Source: Bipolaris cookei (taxonomy: Eukaryota; Ascomycota; Dothideomycetes; Pleosporales; Pleosporaceae). From it: DNA of 64,000 nt. The notes beneath the pieces are model-generated. The model ran no database searches, had not been told where the DNA came from, and worked only from the letters and a program-made list of their open reading frames with translations. Shown in pieces: positions 23,601-34,428 of this stretch. Position numbers and translations under genes: made by a program. The stretch spans positions 372,001 to 436,000 of the forward strand of contig NRSV01000011.1 in assembly GCA_002286855.1 (NCBI GenBank). Direction: 5' to 3'. Each line of letters opens with the position of its first letter. Positions within the stretch are counted from its first letter, which is position 1.

Positions 23601-24068
23601 CGCGTTCCCGGCGGTTGGGATTTTCTTTTGTTTGTTCTTGATTGTTTATTTGACAATGCTTGTTTGGGAAAGAGCTAAGAGGTCGGATATGTAGCCGCCG
23701 AGGATGCATCGCGACCTTTGACAGAGATGGAAAAGAGAGAAGAAGCATGGCGATGACGGATGCGTAGTAGTAACTTTTTGCGATAACAAGCATGCCTGCT
23801 CCCATTGTTTTTTGGCTATTTAACCCACCTTTGGTTTTGTGCAACATGGGGTTATGCAAGACACGTGCATTTTGTTGAACGCGAATGCGAACAAGTAATT
23901 TTGCGATGCAAGCAAGCGCCGATAATATCACAGTGTACTATAAGTCTTACCCACTTGCGACTTCAAGACTGCACCCAAAGGATTATTGACAGGTTCACAA
24001 ATCCACAGTGTCGAGCATGGCGGCTGGCAAAATGTCAAGCGCTAATAGTAGTCCCGAACATCTGTTAT
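20649..24068. other. Intergenic region, TRK gene to LINE copy 2
   Basis: 3.4 kb without a supportable gene. Open frames are short, overlap on both strands and match no family. A perfect 18-bp palindrome lies at 22248-22265. Confidence 0.5.
22248..22265. repeat. Perfect 18-bp palindrome
   Basis: AAAAATCGTACGATTTTT reads the same on both strands, with no spacer. It could be a dimeric protein-binding site or a chance hairpin; no neighbouring gene explains it. Confidence 0.9.
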
Positions 24069-24081
24069 AACATTTTCGCTT
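24069..24081. repeat. Left target-site duplication of LINE copy 2
   Basis: AACATTTTCGCTT, identical to 24453-24465. Confidence 0.9.
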
Positions 24082-24452
24082 GTTATTATTATTATTACTC
24101 TATTAAAGTCTATATGCAGCTCGGGACTATGTAAGACTTTGGCTGTAGTCAGTCCTATCTTGTTATTTACGTGTTGGGGCTTCTTTTTCTTTGTGTAGTA
24201 CTACTGTGGTGCTTCGGCTTTTGTCTGTTTGCGGCTATGCCTCTAGCAGATGCCTGGTGCTAAAGAGCAGTTTGGTAAACAGGAAGAGATGTTAGATAGC
24301 TAGACTGTTTTCCAGCGGGCTCTTGTTTGGGGGAATTAAGGAAACAAAAGGTTAAAAACAAATATAAAAAATGTATGTTTATGTTGTTTGGTTTGGTTTT
24401 CTTGCTATTTTTGTTGTTTATGTTTTAGTCTTGTTCTTGGCCTAGGTGCCAA
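24082..24452 (-). mobile_element. Severely 5'-truncated LINE fragment, copy 2
   Basis: A 371-bp copy of the 3' end of the element at 16388-17203, in the same orientation. It starts just before the ORF2 stop codon (CACCTAGGCCAAGAACAAGA then TAA on the minus strand) and ends in an AAT-repeat tail (GTTATTATTATTATTA on the plus strand). A 13-bp direct repeat brackets it. The tail sequence differs from copy 1 (AAT versus AAC units), so the two are separate insertions. Confidence 0.92.
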
Positions 24453-24465
24453 AACATTTTCGCTT
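24453..24465. repeat. Right target-site duplication of LINE copy 2
   Basis: AACATTTTCGCTT, identical to 24069-24081. Confidence 0.9.
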
Positions 24466-25103
24466 AATGCTCTCGAAATAATAAGGTATGGGGCTTAAGC
24501 GAGATTATCAGGGTGACTACAGTGCAATATCGCAAACAATGCTAGATGATAATATATCTCCCCCCTCCCCCCCCCAACACACACACACACAATCAAGACA
24601 ATGTAGTTTTAGCGCTACATGTTCACAACAAGTGGCGAAGGCGTTCATATGCTTGAGTGAAAACATCTGTTCTAGACCTGGGGTTGCGCCACATGTCTGG
24701 ATCCTACATAGCTATCTGACGCTACATCCACAATTGTAAAAAGATGAGACAGTTGCAACGCCAGAACACCCGCTCTATCCAGTAGCCAATAAAGTACCCT
24801 TGCAATAAAGACGAAGAAAAGTGGAAAACAGTGACAAATCTCAGAGATGTGAATGGAAGAAGCTCCACCCTAGCCAGACCAAAGCGAAACGCGTGCAGTG
24901 TCATATCAGAAGATCGCATATACCATGCTATGCCTAGTTCAACTGAGCCGTATAGGAGAGAAAAAACGGATTGATTTAATGAAGAATTAATGAAAGTAAA
25001 GAATTGAAAGCCGTGCTAACCCATAATATGCATATTCCCAATATGCCTAAATGCTAAACATGCGTTTTTGTCGTGTACAGAGACATAAAGGCAGTAAACC
25101 AAT
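24466..25103. other. Intergenic region, LINE copy 2 to first Myb-like gene
   Basis: No gene seen. Contains a C run followed by a short (CA) run at 24560-24590 and the 3' flank of the Myb-like gene. Confidence 0.55.
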
Positions 25104-26113
25104 CTAGTTCCTGTCGTCGTTGAGAAGACTAGCAATCGGCATGTTATCCCTTGGGGCAGAGCTCCAAGACCTTGGGCGACCAGAAGAGGGGACTGGCATG
25201 GGGAGGACATATGGCATGCGCTCCTGAACAGAAATAGCGCTAGCGTTGTTTTGACTCATGGGGCTGTAGTGCTTGGCTGGCTCGCTCTGGGCAGGGGATG
25301 CATACGATTGGAAAGGAGCAGGCTTGAAGACGGGGTTGTGCATGATGGTACCATCAGGCGAGGCATCAGGCGTAGGAGGGCGAACGGTGTTGGAGCCGCT
25401 GCGCCAGATCTCCTCGAGCTGGGCAGGGGAGACATCGGCACCGTAGTCAGCAGCAACAGTAGCCCAGAATTGCTGGCGGCGAGCCTCGTAGATGGAGCGA
25501 AGGCGATCGGTATCGACAACCTTTGGCTGGTGAGCAACCTCGGTGTTAATGCGGAGACCATTGTATGGCTCAGGCGAGCCACAGGGGGTGAGAGTGCGAG
25601 GCTTGGGGAGCAGGATCTTGTGCTGCGAACGGCCGGGAGAGTTGGATACCGAGCCAGCACGGACATGAGGGCTACCCGTGTAGCTCATAGGGGAGCTGTG
25701 ACGAGACGACTGAGAGTAGGCATCCTGTTCAGCGACCATGCCATAGGCAGCAGAAGTGCCAGTGGAACTGCACGAGGTGGTCGAGGACACCGAGTTGTTG
25801 CGCTTGCGGCGGTGGCTACCGTGAGAGAGCTGGTGGTAGTGGAGGCGGCAGGCAAGCTCAGTCTTCTTGAGGTGTGCTGCAATGTGCTTGTAAGGCATCT
25901 TTTGCATGCGGGTCTGGAGGAGATAGTTTTCCTGTCTGATGTTAGAAACGTGGGAAGCTTGATAGGCATGAACAAGGAGCTCACCTCTTCTTCGGACCAA
26001 GACCTATTTCCACCGGCCGACATCTTGCGAGCACGAATGCTGGAAGAATCGGTAGGGGACTGCGAGTTCATCTCTGGGAGAGGAGAGAGAATCTGGGGCT
26101 GGTGGTGAAGCAT
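25104..26113 (-). CDS. Myb-like DNA-binding domain protein
   Basis: Exons 26113-25985 and 25931-25104 give 318 residues. The 53-bp intron (GTGAGC/GACAG) interrupts the Myb domain itself, and removing it restores RSWSEEEENYLLQTRM. The domain spans about residues 37-75: the first Trp is in SWSEEEE and the recognition-helix region is YKHIAAHLKKTELACRLHYHQL. A basic patch (SHRRKRNN) behind it may be a nuclear localisation signal. The rest is Ser/Pro-rich and probably disordered; a helical stretch near SIYEARRQQFWATVAADYG resembles a second SANT-like segment. It is probably a transcription regulator. I recognise no named orthologue. The next in-frame ATG (MNSQSP) is an alternative start. Confidence 0.85.
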
Positions 26114-28813
26114 GTTTGATAGTTGAAGAGTGTAGTAGATGAGCTGAAAAGATGATTGTTTTTGTTAAAGTTGTGCCGAGTCGTCTTGTTTTGAATAAAG
26201 AAGTCTGTTCGCGGTGATCGAGTCTAGCTCAGAAAAAGAAGGTATTATGCGGTAAGGACAAGTAGATTGCACAGCAATGTGGATTAAGTGAATGTAGGGC
26301 AGCCCAAACCAGTGGGGATGTAAAAGAGAGTATTACAAGGCTGCTAAGAAAACAAAAGACTGATTGCCGATTGAACAGATGCGGTTGAGGCCTCGAAACT
26401 TGGGGCAGCGGAGTAATTATAGAGTTTGGATACTGGACAGGAAACGGGATTGTCTTGGAGGTCGCAGAGTAGGCTGATGAGGAGTGGCAGTCTCTGACAT
26501 TGGCAACGTTTTCAAACCGTCGCTTCTGCTACTCGAGTCTTGATCGGCGGTATGGGGCATGACGGGCGTTCGTAGCCAGAATGTTTGGAAGAACCTTGAC
26601 ACGAGACATGTTAAGCCGGAAGGGGAACGGACTTGTAGTCGCATTCAATGTTGATGCCTGGGGCCCTTGAGAAGACGAGTGGGGCGCATAAGGGAGTGAG
26701 CCTCATCCGTGTTCACGGGGCGAGTTTCAAAACCGCGCGCGTCGGACTTGATGCAGTTTTGACGGAGGCAATGGTTTGACGTTGTTTGGCCCGCAGGGAA
26801 ACAAGCAGCGCTCAGAGCGTCGTGACGGCGGGGGCTAACCCAGAAGACGCAATGACAGGGTGTGTAGGGGACTATGCCCCGGGCGGCTTCGCCTATGGTG
26901 GCGAGGGGAAACATGGGCCATGGAGGATCTGCGAGGTTTGGTGGTAATGATACGATTTTCTTGGCTGGCTCCATCATTTGCAGTTGTCGGACAGCAGCTC
27001 GCGAGTAAGTTGAGGGGAGATGGGGGAGATTGGGGGCGCAGACGCAACATGGACAGGCGTTGATGACGACGCTGTGTGAGACGAGCGAAACGAGAGCAAG
27101 TTCGGGTCGAGGGGATTCCGCTGTGAGCATCAACAAATCAGGCAGGCATTTCAGGCGGAAGCACTTGGCAGCGGTGGCAGCGGTGGCAGCGACAGCAGCG
27201 ATGGCCCCAGACTGCGACTGGCGGTCAGTGGCGGGGTCCAGCCTGAGCGGTTCTCTCAAACACCTGTGGCTTGTGGTGATACTGGCGCTGCGTCAGGGCG
27301 GCTCGAGCTAACGCTTGGCTGGCATGCACGCCAGCAAAGGCGAGTGTGGAGAGAACGGTTGATGGCCTGATGGCAGCGACAGCATGTTTGAGGCAGCCTT
27401 TAATTCCCCCGCATTGCCCACTAACTGTGTGCTTGTCCATGTGCGAGTGCTGTCGCTGTTTGGTGAGAATTGCCCGATGGCCGTGCCGGTGAGGACAAGA
27501 CTGGGGTGGGTGGGTGGCTGCTCACAAAACGCAATATGTGTGTGTATATGTGTGTGTATATGTGTGTGTGTGCCCATGTGTGTACGTGCTATGTAAGTAC
27601 AAGCGTATACCTACTTACATGTATGTAGGCATCATGGACATACAGTACGTACATACATGTCCAGCGGGGGCCTTGTATGCATGGCGACAGCGACAACGAC
27701 AACGACAACAACAACAACAAGAACAACAACAGTCGACGACGCCGGTTCTGTGTGACGCTCGCTCGTTCGTTGGGGCCCATGGGCAAGGAGCGGCCATGGT
27801 ATTGACTACCGATGAGGGCCCGGCCCATGCACGCTACTATCCAGCCTGCCCCGCTTCTGGCCAGCGACTTTTGTCTACCGCGCTTCCCTGTGCCCAACGT
27901 CGTAGTCGTCGTAGTCGTAGTCGTGATCATCGTCAACCACCACTCGCTTGCATGCGACCACGGCCTGCGCGTCACCTCCCACCCGCCAGGCCATGACTCT
28001 GATTCACACAACATGCACTCTACCTTCTCTCTCCTGACTCTCCTGCCCTGCTGTGTACATCCACCAAGTACTCACATACTCACCATCACTCCCATTCATT
28101 CACTCACTCACCCACTCGCCCACTCGACCGCCGCAAGACGCCATGCTGGCGGCATGCTGCTGCACCCATTAGTATCAAATCTACGATGCATGCACCTCAC
28201 CTGTCACGCGCTGCCCTCGCTCTCCCTCTCTCCCTTTCTCCCCCGCCCTCGCAGCATCCATCCATCCTGCTGTCGCGGTAACATTCAAGAGCCAGCCACC
28301 TGTTCATCTAAGCCTGGCCCCTAGAGCCGGCTACCCCGCTTCTTGTCTGCGCCGCGTCCCCGCGTATCTGTACTTTGTCCTCAACCATGACTTCACCTAC
28401 TCACATGTACCCCCTACCCACCTGCCCCCAGCGCCGCCGCCAGCCCCCGCTAGCATCCGCCCACTCAACCTCACTGCCTCTGTCTCGTCCTCCACCATGC
28501 TGCCACTGCTCCCCTCTCATTCGTCAGCCTCCTGCCAACCTGACCTTCTTTGTATTCCTTGTACTTGATCAGCGCTCGCTCCTGCAGTCGACCGCCCTAC
28601 TTGGATATCATGATGCTTTGCTGCCTTTATTCTGGCCGTCGTACCCTTTGAAAGCAGTTCTCCAAGCTGTAATATACCGGCATGACACTGCTCGACATAG
28701 CCTCTCCTCGCGCTCTCCAGTGAAGCAGTCTTGTGTCGCGCCCCCTCCCCTCCCCCCCCCAGCCTGGCTAACCTCTTATCCTCGTCTCGTCTCGTCTCGT
28801 CCCGTCTGCCGCC
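26114..28813. other. Long intergenic region between divergent Myb-like genes
   Basis: 2.7 kb shared upstream region of two Myb-like genes. It holds short repeats: TG/TA microsatellite at 27537-27574, CAA-type trinucleotides at 27690-27732, GTC units at 27900-27925 and TCTCG units just before the second gene. Open frames here follow these repeats and do not look coding. Confidence 0.5.
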
Positions 28814-29840
28814 ATGTCGTGAGTCTCTCCAGCAGCCTTTGCCCTAGCCTGGCCCCGGCTGCAAGACTTTTTTTTGGCCATTGCATTCTTGCTTTGACGT
28901 TTGCTCTTTTTTTTTGCCGCGCATGCTGACGTCGTGGCTCCCGACAGCTCCCCGCCCTCCACCAAGCGCAGCTTGAAGCCATCGCCAATGACCGCCAACC
29001 TGCCGCCAACAGCTCATCCTGCCGCACCTGCCGACCTGCCCACTCTACACCCGGCCGCCTCGTTGACTGCCCCGGCTCAAGACGCCCATCTCGGCCCTCA
29101 GCAGCCACTGCCTTCTCCCACCAGCCGGAAGCGCAAGTCGGTCGCACTCGGACAGTCGCACGAGCCCATGGCCAGTGCGACAGAGAGCAGCGTAGAAGCC
29201 CACGCAACCAGTGCAGCATTACCCCCGCCCGCTCAACCAGACGCTGTCCAGGAACCAAAGGCTAAAAAGAGTCGTACCAACACACCATGGACCCCAGCCG
29301 AAGAATTGCGACTCAAGCAAATGAGAGATGCGGGCAACAGCTGGAGCGAGATTGCAAAGGTGCGCCATGTCGCAGTCACTGCTTCCCTTTTAGCTATTCG
29401 CCCGCAAACACACAGCGCCTGCCAGACGTACCAAATAACTGATCTTGTGCTTTATAGACGTTTCCGCAGCGAACCGAAGGAAGTGTGAAGAAGCATTGGT
29501 ACAAGGTAGAAAATATAGCCAGTCCCGACTGTCGCGCTGCCCCTTTGCTAACTTTCCAGGACATGCACTATGCAGAATTCGCAGAGGATGAAGTGAGTTG
29601 TGCACCCGCTGACATTGTCGTGCGTGTATGCTGATGAGTAAGAAGAGCGCCGCGCTGCTTGCCGCCATCAAGGAGTACGATGCCAACAAGTGGAAAGTCA
29701 TTGGGCAGAAAGTCGGTAAACCTGCAAAAGTACGTTGCGGTCTGTTTCGCGTCCCTGTGGACAAGCATCGACTCTGCTGCTAACACGGACACCAGGCATG
29801 CGAGCAATACGCAAAGGAGAACTTTGGTGGCAAGTACTGA
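28814..29840 (+). CDS. Protein with two Myb/SANT-like repeats
   Basis: Six exons: 28814-28818, 28948-29359, 29458-29505, 29560-29592, 29643-29729 and 29796-29840, giving 209 residues. The first exon codes only ATG TC; its GTGAGT donor is strong and the join gives MSSPPSTKRS. Residues about 116-155 form a SANT-like repeat (WTPAEELRLKQM, NSWSEIAK, TFPQRTEGSVKKHWYK), and 167-205 a second one (LLAAIKEYDANKWKVIGQKVG, ACEQYAKENF). A basic SRKRKS sequence precedes them. Splice sites fall between helices and all phases agree. The exon-5 acceptor is a tandem AG (29642 or 29645), so one lysine may be optional. It is probably a nuclear DNA- or chromatin-binding protein; the target is unknown. The tiny first exon makes the start less certain than the rest. 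Confidence 0.8.
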
Positions 29841-32800
29841 TGGACCCATACCCACCATCCGTCTGCATGTTCCCGCTTGCTCGTACGATGCGCCAGGTTC
29901 ATGACCATACTACCAGCTTTCTTCTCTCAATCTAGCTCGGCCTGCACACAGCCGAGGTAGCCATCCGTCCGTCCTGCTTGGTGTTTCTGCACTCTGTTTC
30001 CTGGCCAGTGGCGTACTCGAGGATTCCTTCGTCTTTGATGATTTGCACAATGCTTGGGTGTTTTCGGGACAACGTGGCCAAGCTTATTTTGGGGGGAGTT
30101 TATTTTGGTTCCTCTGGCTCTTCTTTCGGAAGAGGGCTCGGCAAAGGGCTTGCGAGGGGGGTTGTCCCTATCCCGGACTTAGTATCGGCTATCCTTACGT
30201 ATGAATGGTCTACCCATGGCAATATGGCGTGTCAAACGTGGGGAAAGGGCTTTGCAAAAAGAGGTCATCACTGAACTGCTCATTGGCCCGTCCTGATTAT
30301 GTTTTTGTTTCAAGTCAACGTATCGCTGGTTTTGCAAACCTGCATCAGTTCAACCAAATGTTTCGACACCTCGCCACACTTTGAATCCTTTGCTTGATTC
30401 CTGCGAGTTGCCGCATGCCGATCAGCGTGATCTATGCCGTTGTTGGTACACATGCACACTCATAGTACAGTACACACGGCAGCCCGCCTACAGGTGTGCC
30501 ACAAATAGCCAGCTGCGCCTTCAACAAAAAATGGTCCAATTGTTCGTGCAATCAGCAGTCATGTTGACAATCTCTGTTGTAAATAGCCACGTGTAACGAG
30601 GCCATTACCAGACAGAGACTCCGGCTACGCTACCGAGCCAGTTCAGTGGGTGTGCAAGTGGTTGCACTCCCAAGGCGCTTAGGATGGGAAGAGGTCCTAG
30701 TTTTTCTCTCTTTCGCTTGTCCTTCTGTTTCCTTCTGGGAACTGCAGCAGCTGCAGGTGGGCAGAAGCCCGCCGGTGTAAGTGAGCGACTGGGGATTCAA
30801 CTCAGTCGCCCACCATGTGCCGCAACTCGCAGTCCACCTGGACTCGACGCCCTTCACGCGCTCCGCTCACGAGACAGGCTGGATGGCATGAGGGTCGCGG
30901 ATGGGGGAAGAGTGTTGAACGAGGGCGAGGGTGAAGTGGGTTACATGGTGTGTTCCGTCGAGCCTATAGTTCATAAAAGCCCGCATCAGCCTAAATGGAT
31001 AATGCGCCGCTGGTCGAGTACTTGAAGATTGGCAGGCCATTGCTAGGCCTGAATGTCAACGGTGAGGTCATAGCGAGGGCTGCATAGGCAAGGAGCAGGG
31101 AGGTCCCAGGCGCGGCCAGGGGTGGGTGGGTTTGTAGAGCGCAGCCTGTGGCAGGCCCATCACGTGCATGAGGATGGATGGGAGAGGCGAATGCAAGGGA
31201 GCATGAACAGCGTGGGGAGCGTGAGCAGCGTGAGGAGCGTCGTCTTCCGGACAAGGGCATAGCCGTCAGGCGCGCAACCCTTTGGGGGGCCCACGATGCG
31301 CCGTCAGCGCCATCCGCCCTTCATCTCATGCATGCGGTCGAGAGATGAGATATGTGTATGCGAGGGGCTCGGGGCGGGCAGATCGCGGTCGGCCTGAGTA
31401 GCGAGCAGCGCCAAGGCGTTGTGCTGTCGCTGCTGTTGTCGCTGTCGTTCCCGATACTAGCGTGTCCAGGTCCGAATCAATCGCAGCCGACGTCGACTCA
31501 CCTTCTCCCCCACAACGCCTCACTGCCGCCATCCTCCCAACCACCCAATCACCCCAACATCGCCAGCTACTGTCTCAGGTATACTAAGTACTAGCACACG
31601 GCACATGAAAGCATAAAAAAAACAAAGCGAAAAACTGTCACCGGTCACGCAGCGCCGGCCTGCTTTGCTACTGGCCGTTGGCAACTTCCGCACGCCTGCT
31701 GGCTCTCGGCAGCGTGCCCGAAATGCGTCATCTGGCGCGGGCGTCGGGGTATTTTTGTGGCTGGTACCAGTGTACCAGTCCCATCTCACGGGGGTGACGA
31801 AGCGCATATAGGACAGGGTCTCAGTGTATACCTTGAAACGGCTTACGCATGAGCCAATCTGAGGCTGTCCATGCCTATGCGTTAGAGAACCATGACCAAA
31901 GGGCCCTGCCCATCGCTCGGTCCCACTGCTTACAGGCGGGTGCTACGGCAGCGTGAGTGCCGACAGAGACAAGCCCATCCTGCCTGGATCAAAGCTTCAC
32001 ATCTTTGCAAAGCTCCGTCATGCTCAACGGGTTTCTGTGGTCGGCCAAGGTGCTTCCAGGCATGAAGGGGGGGACCCTCAGTTGAGGCACCGGCACCGGC
32101 ACCGGATGCCTGGACACGACCAACCATCACATCCACCACCATCCAGACTTACATGCCATGACCATGCACATGCCATTACACACCGTTGCCCACCACCTCC
32201 TCCACCACCATGACCCCGGCAGGGCCGCTCGACGCATTCGCCCCCGAGCAGGTCCCGAGCGCTCCTCCCGCGGTCCTGGCTGCGTGTCTGCTGGGTAGAC
32301 TCTGTCTCATCAATCTGGCATACACCTGCTCGGTGGTGGCGCTCCCCTTTCGGCAACTGCCCACTGTGCCCCTGCCGTGTCGCTAGCCGGTTCAGAACAT
32401 CCTCAATGCACATCTCCTGGCCACCACGCTGCGCTAGGATTCGTCGTGCAGACGCTGCAACGGTGCTGGAGATCTTTCTTGTGATATTCTAGAAATAAAC
32501 GACATGGCATGGACCGCGCACGCCCCGGGCCCCGCTGGCCCCCGCTGGCCGGCCAAAGTACCTCATTCCCACCTCATTTTGCAACGGCAGCCACTCACCA
32601 CACGAGCCAGGCAGCATTGCACTCGACGAGATCGTGTGCCAGGCCCCCCTTCCCCTCCTAGGCCTGGTCATTGATCACCGCATTATGCTTGACGTAGAAT
32701 CAGTTCCTGGGCCTTCCCTACTAAGCTCATTTAGTCCTTCTCAGGAACAGAGCGTCTCGTGGAGAGGACCCATTACTGTACATGCTTGGAGTCTGTGTCC

Positions 32801-33488
32801 GTGTGGCAATCGCACAAGACGGACCGGGTTTTTGGAGGGGACATACTGCCCGACCTTGTTAATGCCTTCTGCCCTCAGGCACAAATATCATATAATCCAC
32901 AGCCGTCCCCAACAATAACCTGCTATTCGTCTGTTCCCCTACAAGGCTACAAGCTATAGCCGACCACCCCAAAGCTTAACACACGCGATAACACTTTGTC
33001 CGATGGCGCGTTCCCCCAAGCTCTTCTTGCTCCAACATTTGTCAATATAGAAATATTGGAGATAACCCAAACGCGTGCGACACATTTCATCGCAACTACA
33101 ATCCTTGACTCAAACGAGGCACTCTTTTTTCTCTCTTCTCCCTTTTTTGTTATTTCTGGCTCAGGTCTCATATCGGCGGCCTGCCAGAGCGAACTTGCTC
33201 TGGTAGTCTCCATGCGTATTAGCAACACTGGCGAGTCCCTATCGAGGCCCTTTCCTCGACTACAGCGTACCAGGCAACGCTGGGGAAGAGCATCATATTC
33301 CGACTTCAAGCGTCGAACACTCCAATGTCCTGCATTCTCATACCGGATTGCCTCCGGGATACCATCACTCCTTCCTGCAGCCACACCCGTCTCAGACCCT
33401 TCAACATGCCGGCACCAGCTCCCACCCTACATACACGGACATCGAGACACATTCACTACACCCAACTCATCTTTTGCGCCATCAATCC
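29841..33488. other. Long upstream region of the third Myb-like gene
   Basis: 3.6 kb with no supported gene. The final part (33207-33488) is open in the frame of the downstream gene and rich in His/Pro/Ser codons but has no in-frame ATG; it may be an exon of that gene with an unseen start further upstream. Confidence 0.45.
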
Positions 33489-34428
33489 ATGTCGCAACAC
33501 TCTCCCTCATCCTACAATGTGGGCTATCCACCGCCCCAGCAAACCGCCGGACGCAAGCGCAGCCACCCAGACGACTTGCCGCACGATCTTACCCCAACCT
33601 TAGAGCAACAACTCAACCCATACGCACAAGCAACGGGAAGCGTCTCACTACAGCACGCGACTCAGAGTTACTCTATTCAACAGTATCCGCCGCCACCGCC
33701 CGCTCCTCACTCCACTCTTCCTCCAACTCACCATCACCATCTACCAAGCACTCATCGCAATAAACGACAACACGCAATGGAGGGCGCGCCTCCCTCACCA
33801 TCTCATCATCATGGTCCTCCTAGCGTCGTAGGCCAAGAAGGAATGCCGGCACCTGCACAACGACCCCGCGGCCCCAAACTCAAGTTCACCCCCGAAGACG
33901 ACCAGTTACTCGTCGATCTCAAAGAAAAGAAGAACCTCACCTGGAAGCAAATCGCAGACTTCTTTCCTGGCCGTAGCTCCGGTACTCTCCAGGTCCGCTA
34001 CTGCACCAAGCTCAAAGCAAAGACCACGGTTTGGACGTCAGAGATGGTAAGTTCCTACTCCTAGTCATGAAACACAAAGTCGTGTGTGGCAAACACAAGC
34101 TCGGGCATGCTAACCCCAATCGGCAAAACAGGTTGACAAGCTTCGCAATGCTATGCAAGAGTACGAGAATGACCGCTGGCGCATCGTCTCATCAAAGGTC
34201 GGCAGCGGTTTCTCGCCCAACGCGTGTAGAGACAAGGCAGAAGAGCTCCAGGCTATGGAGCTTGCTCAACAAGAGGCACAAGAGGATGAACATTCACAAC
34301 TTCAACAACAGCAACAGCAACAGCAACAACAACAACAGCAACAACAACCACAACCACAACCACCACGCACATACACCCCGTCGCAATTGGGGACCGGCCA
34401 GAGTGAATCAGACGTAAGATACCATTGA
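33489..34428 (+). CDS. Tandem Myb-like repeat protein with polyglutamine tail
   Basis: Exons 33489-34046 and 34132-34428 give 284 residues; the 85-bp intron (GTAAGT/AACAG, with GCTAAC branch site) joins TWTSEM to VDKLRNAM. Two Myb/SANT-like repeats are seen: about 133-180 (FTPEDDQLLVDLKEKKNLTW, QIADFFPGRSSGTLQVRY) and about 186-232 (WTSEMVDKLRNAMQEY, DRWRIVSSKVGSGFSPNACR). Behind them is a run of some 16 glutamines, then Pro/Gln. The N-terminus is His/Pro-rich with a GRKRSH patch. It is likely a transcription factor. ATG 33489 is the first ATG in frame, but the frame stays open and coding-like back to 33207, so an upstream exon may exist. GTAAGA at 34414 could also be a donor for a further 3' exon. 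Confidence 0.75.

Noticed and set aside
28375..28929. 184-codon open frame on the plus strand before the second Myb-like gene
   Set aside because: Compositional (C-rich leader); it overlaps the micro-exon and first intron in a different frame.
32996..33763. 255-codon open frame on the plus strand overlapping the third Myb-like gene
   Set aside because: It is in a different frame from the Myb repeats and from the His/Pro-rich N-terminus, and shows no domain.
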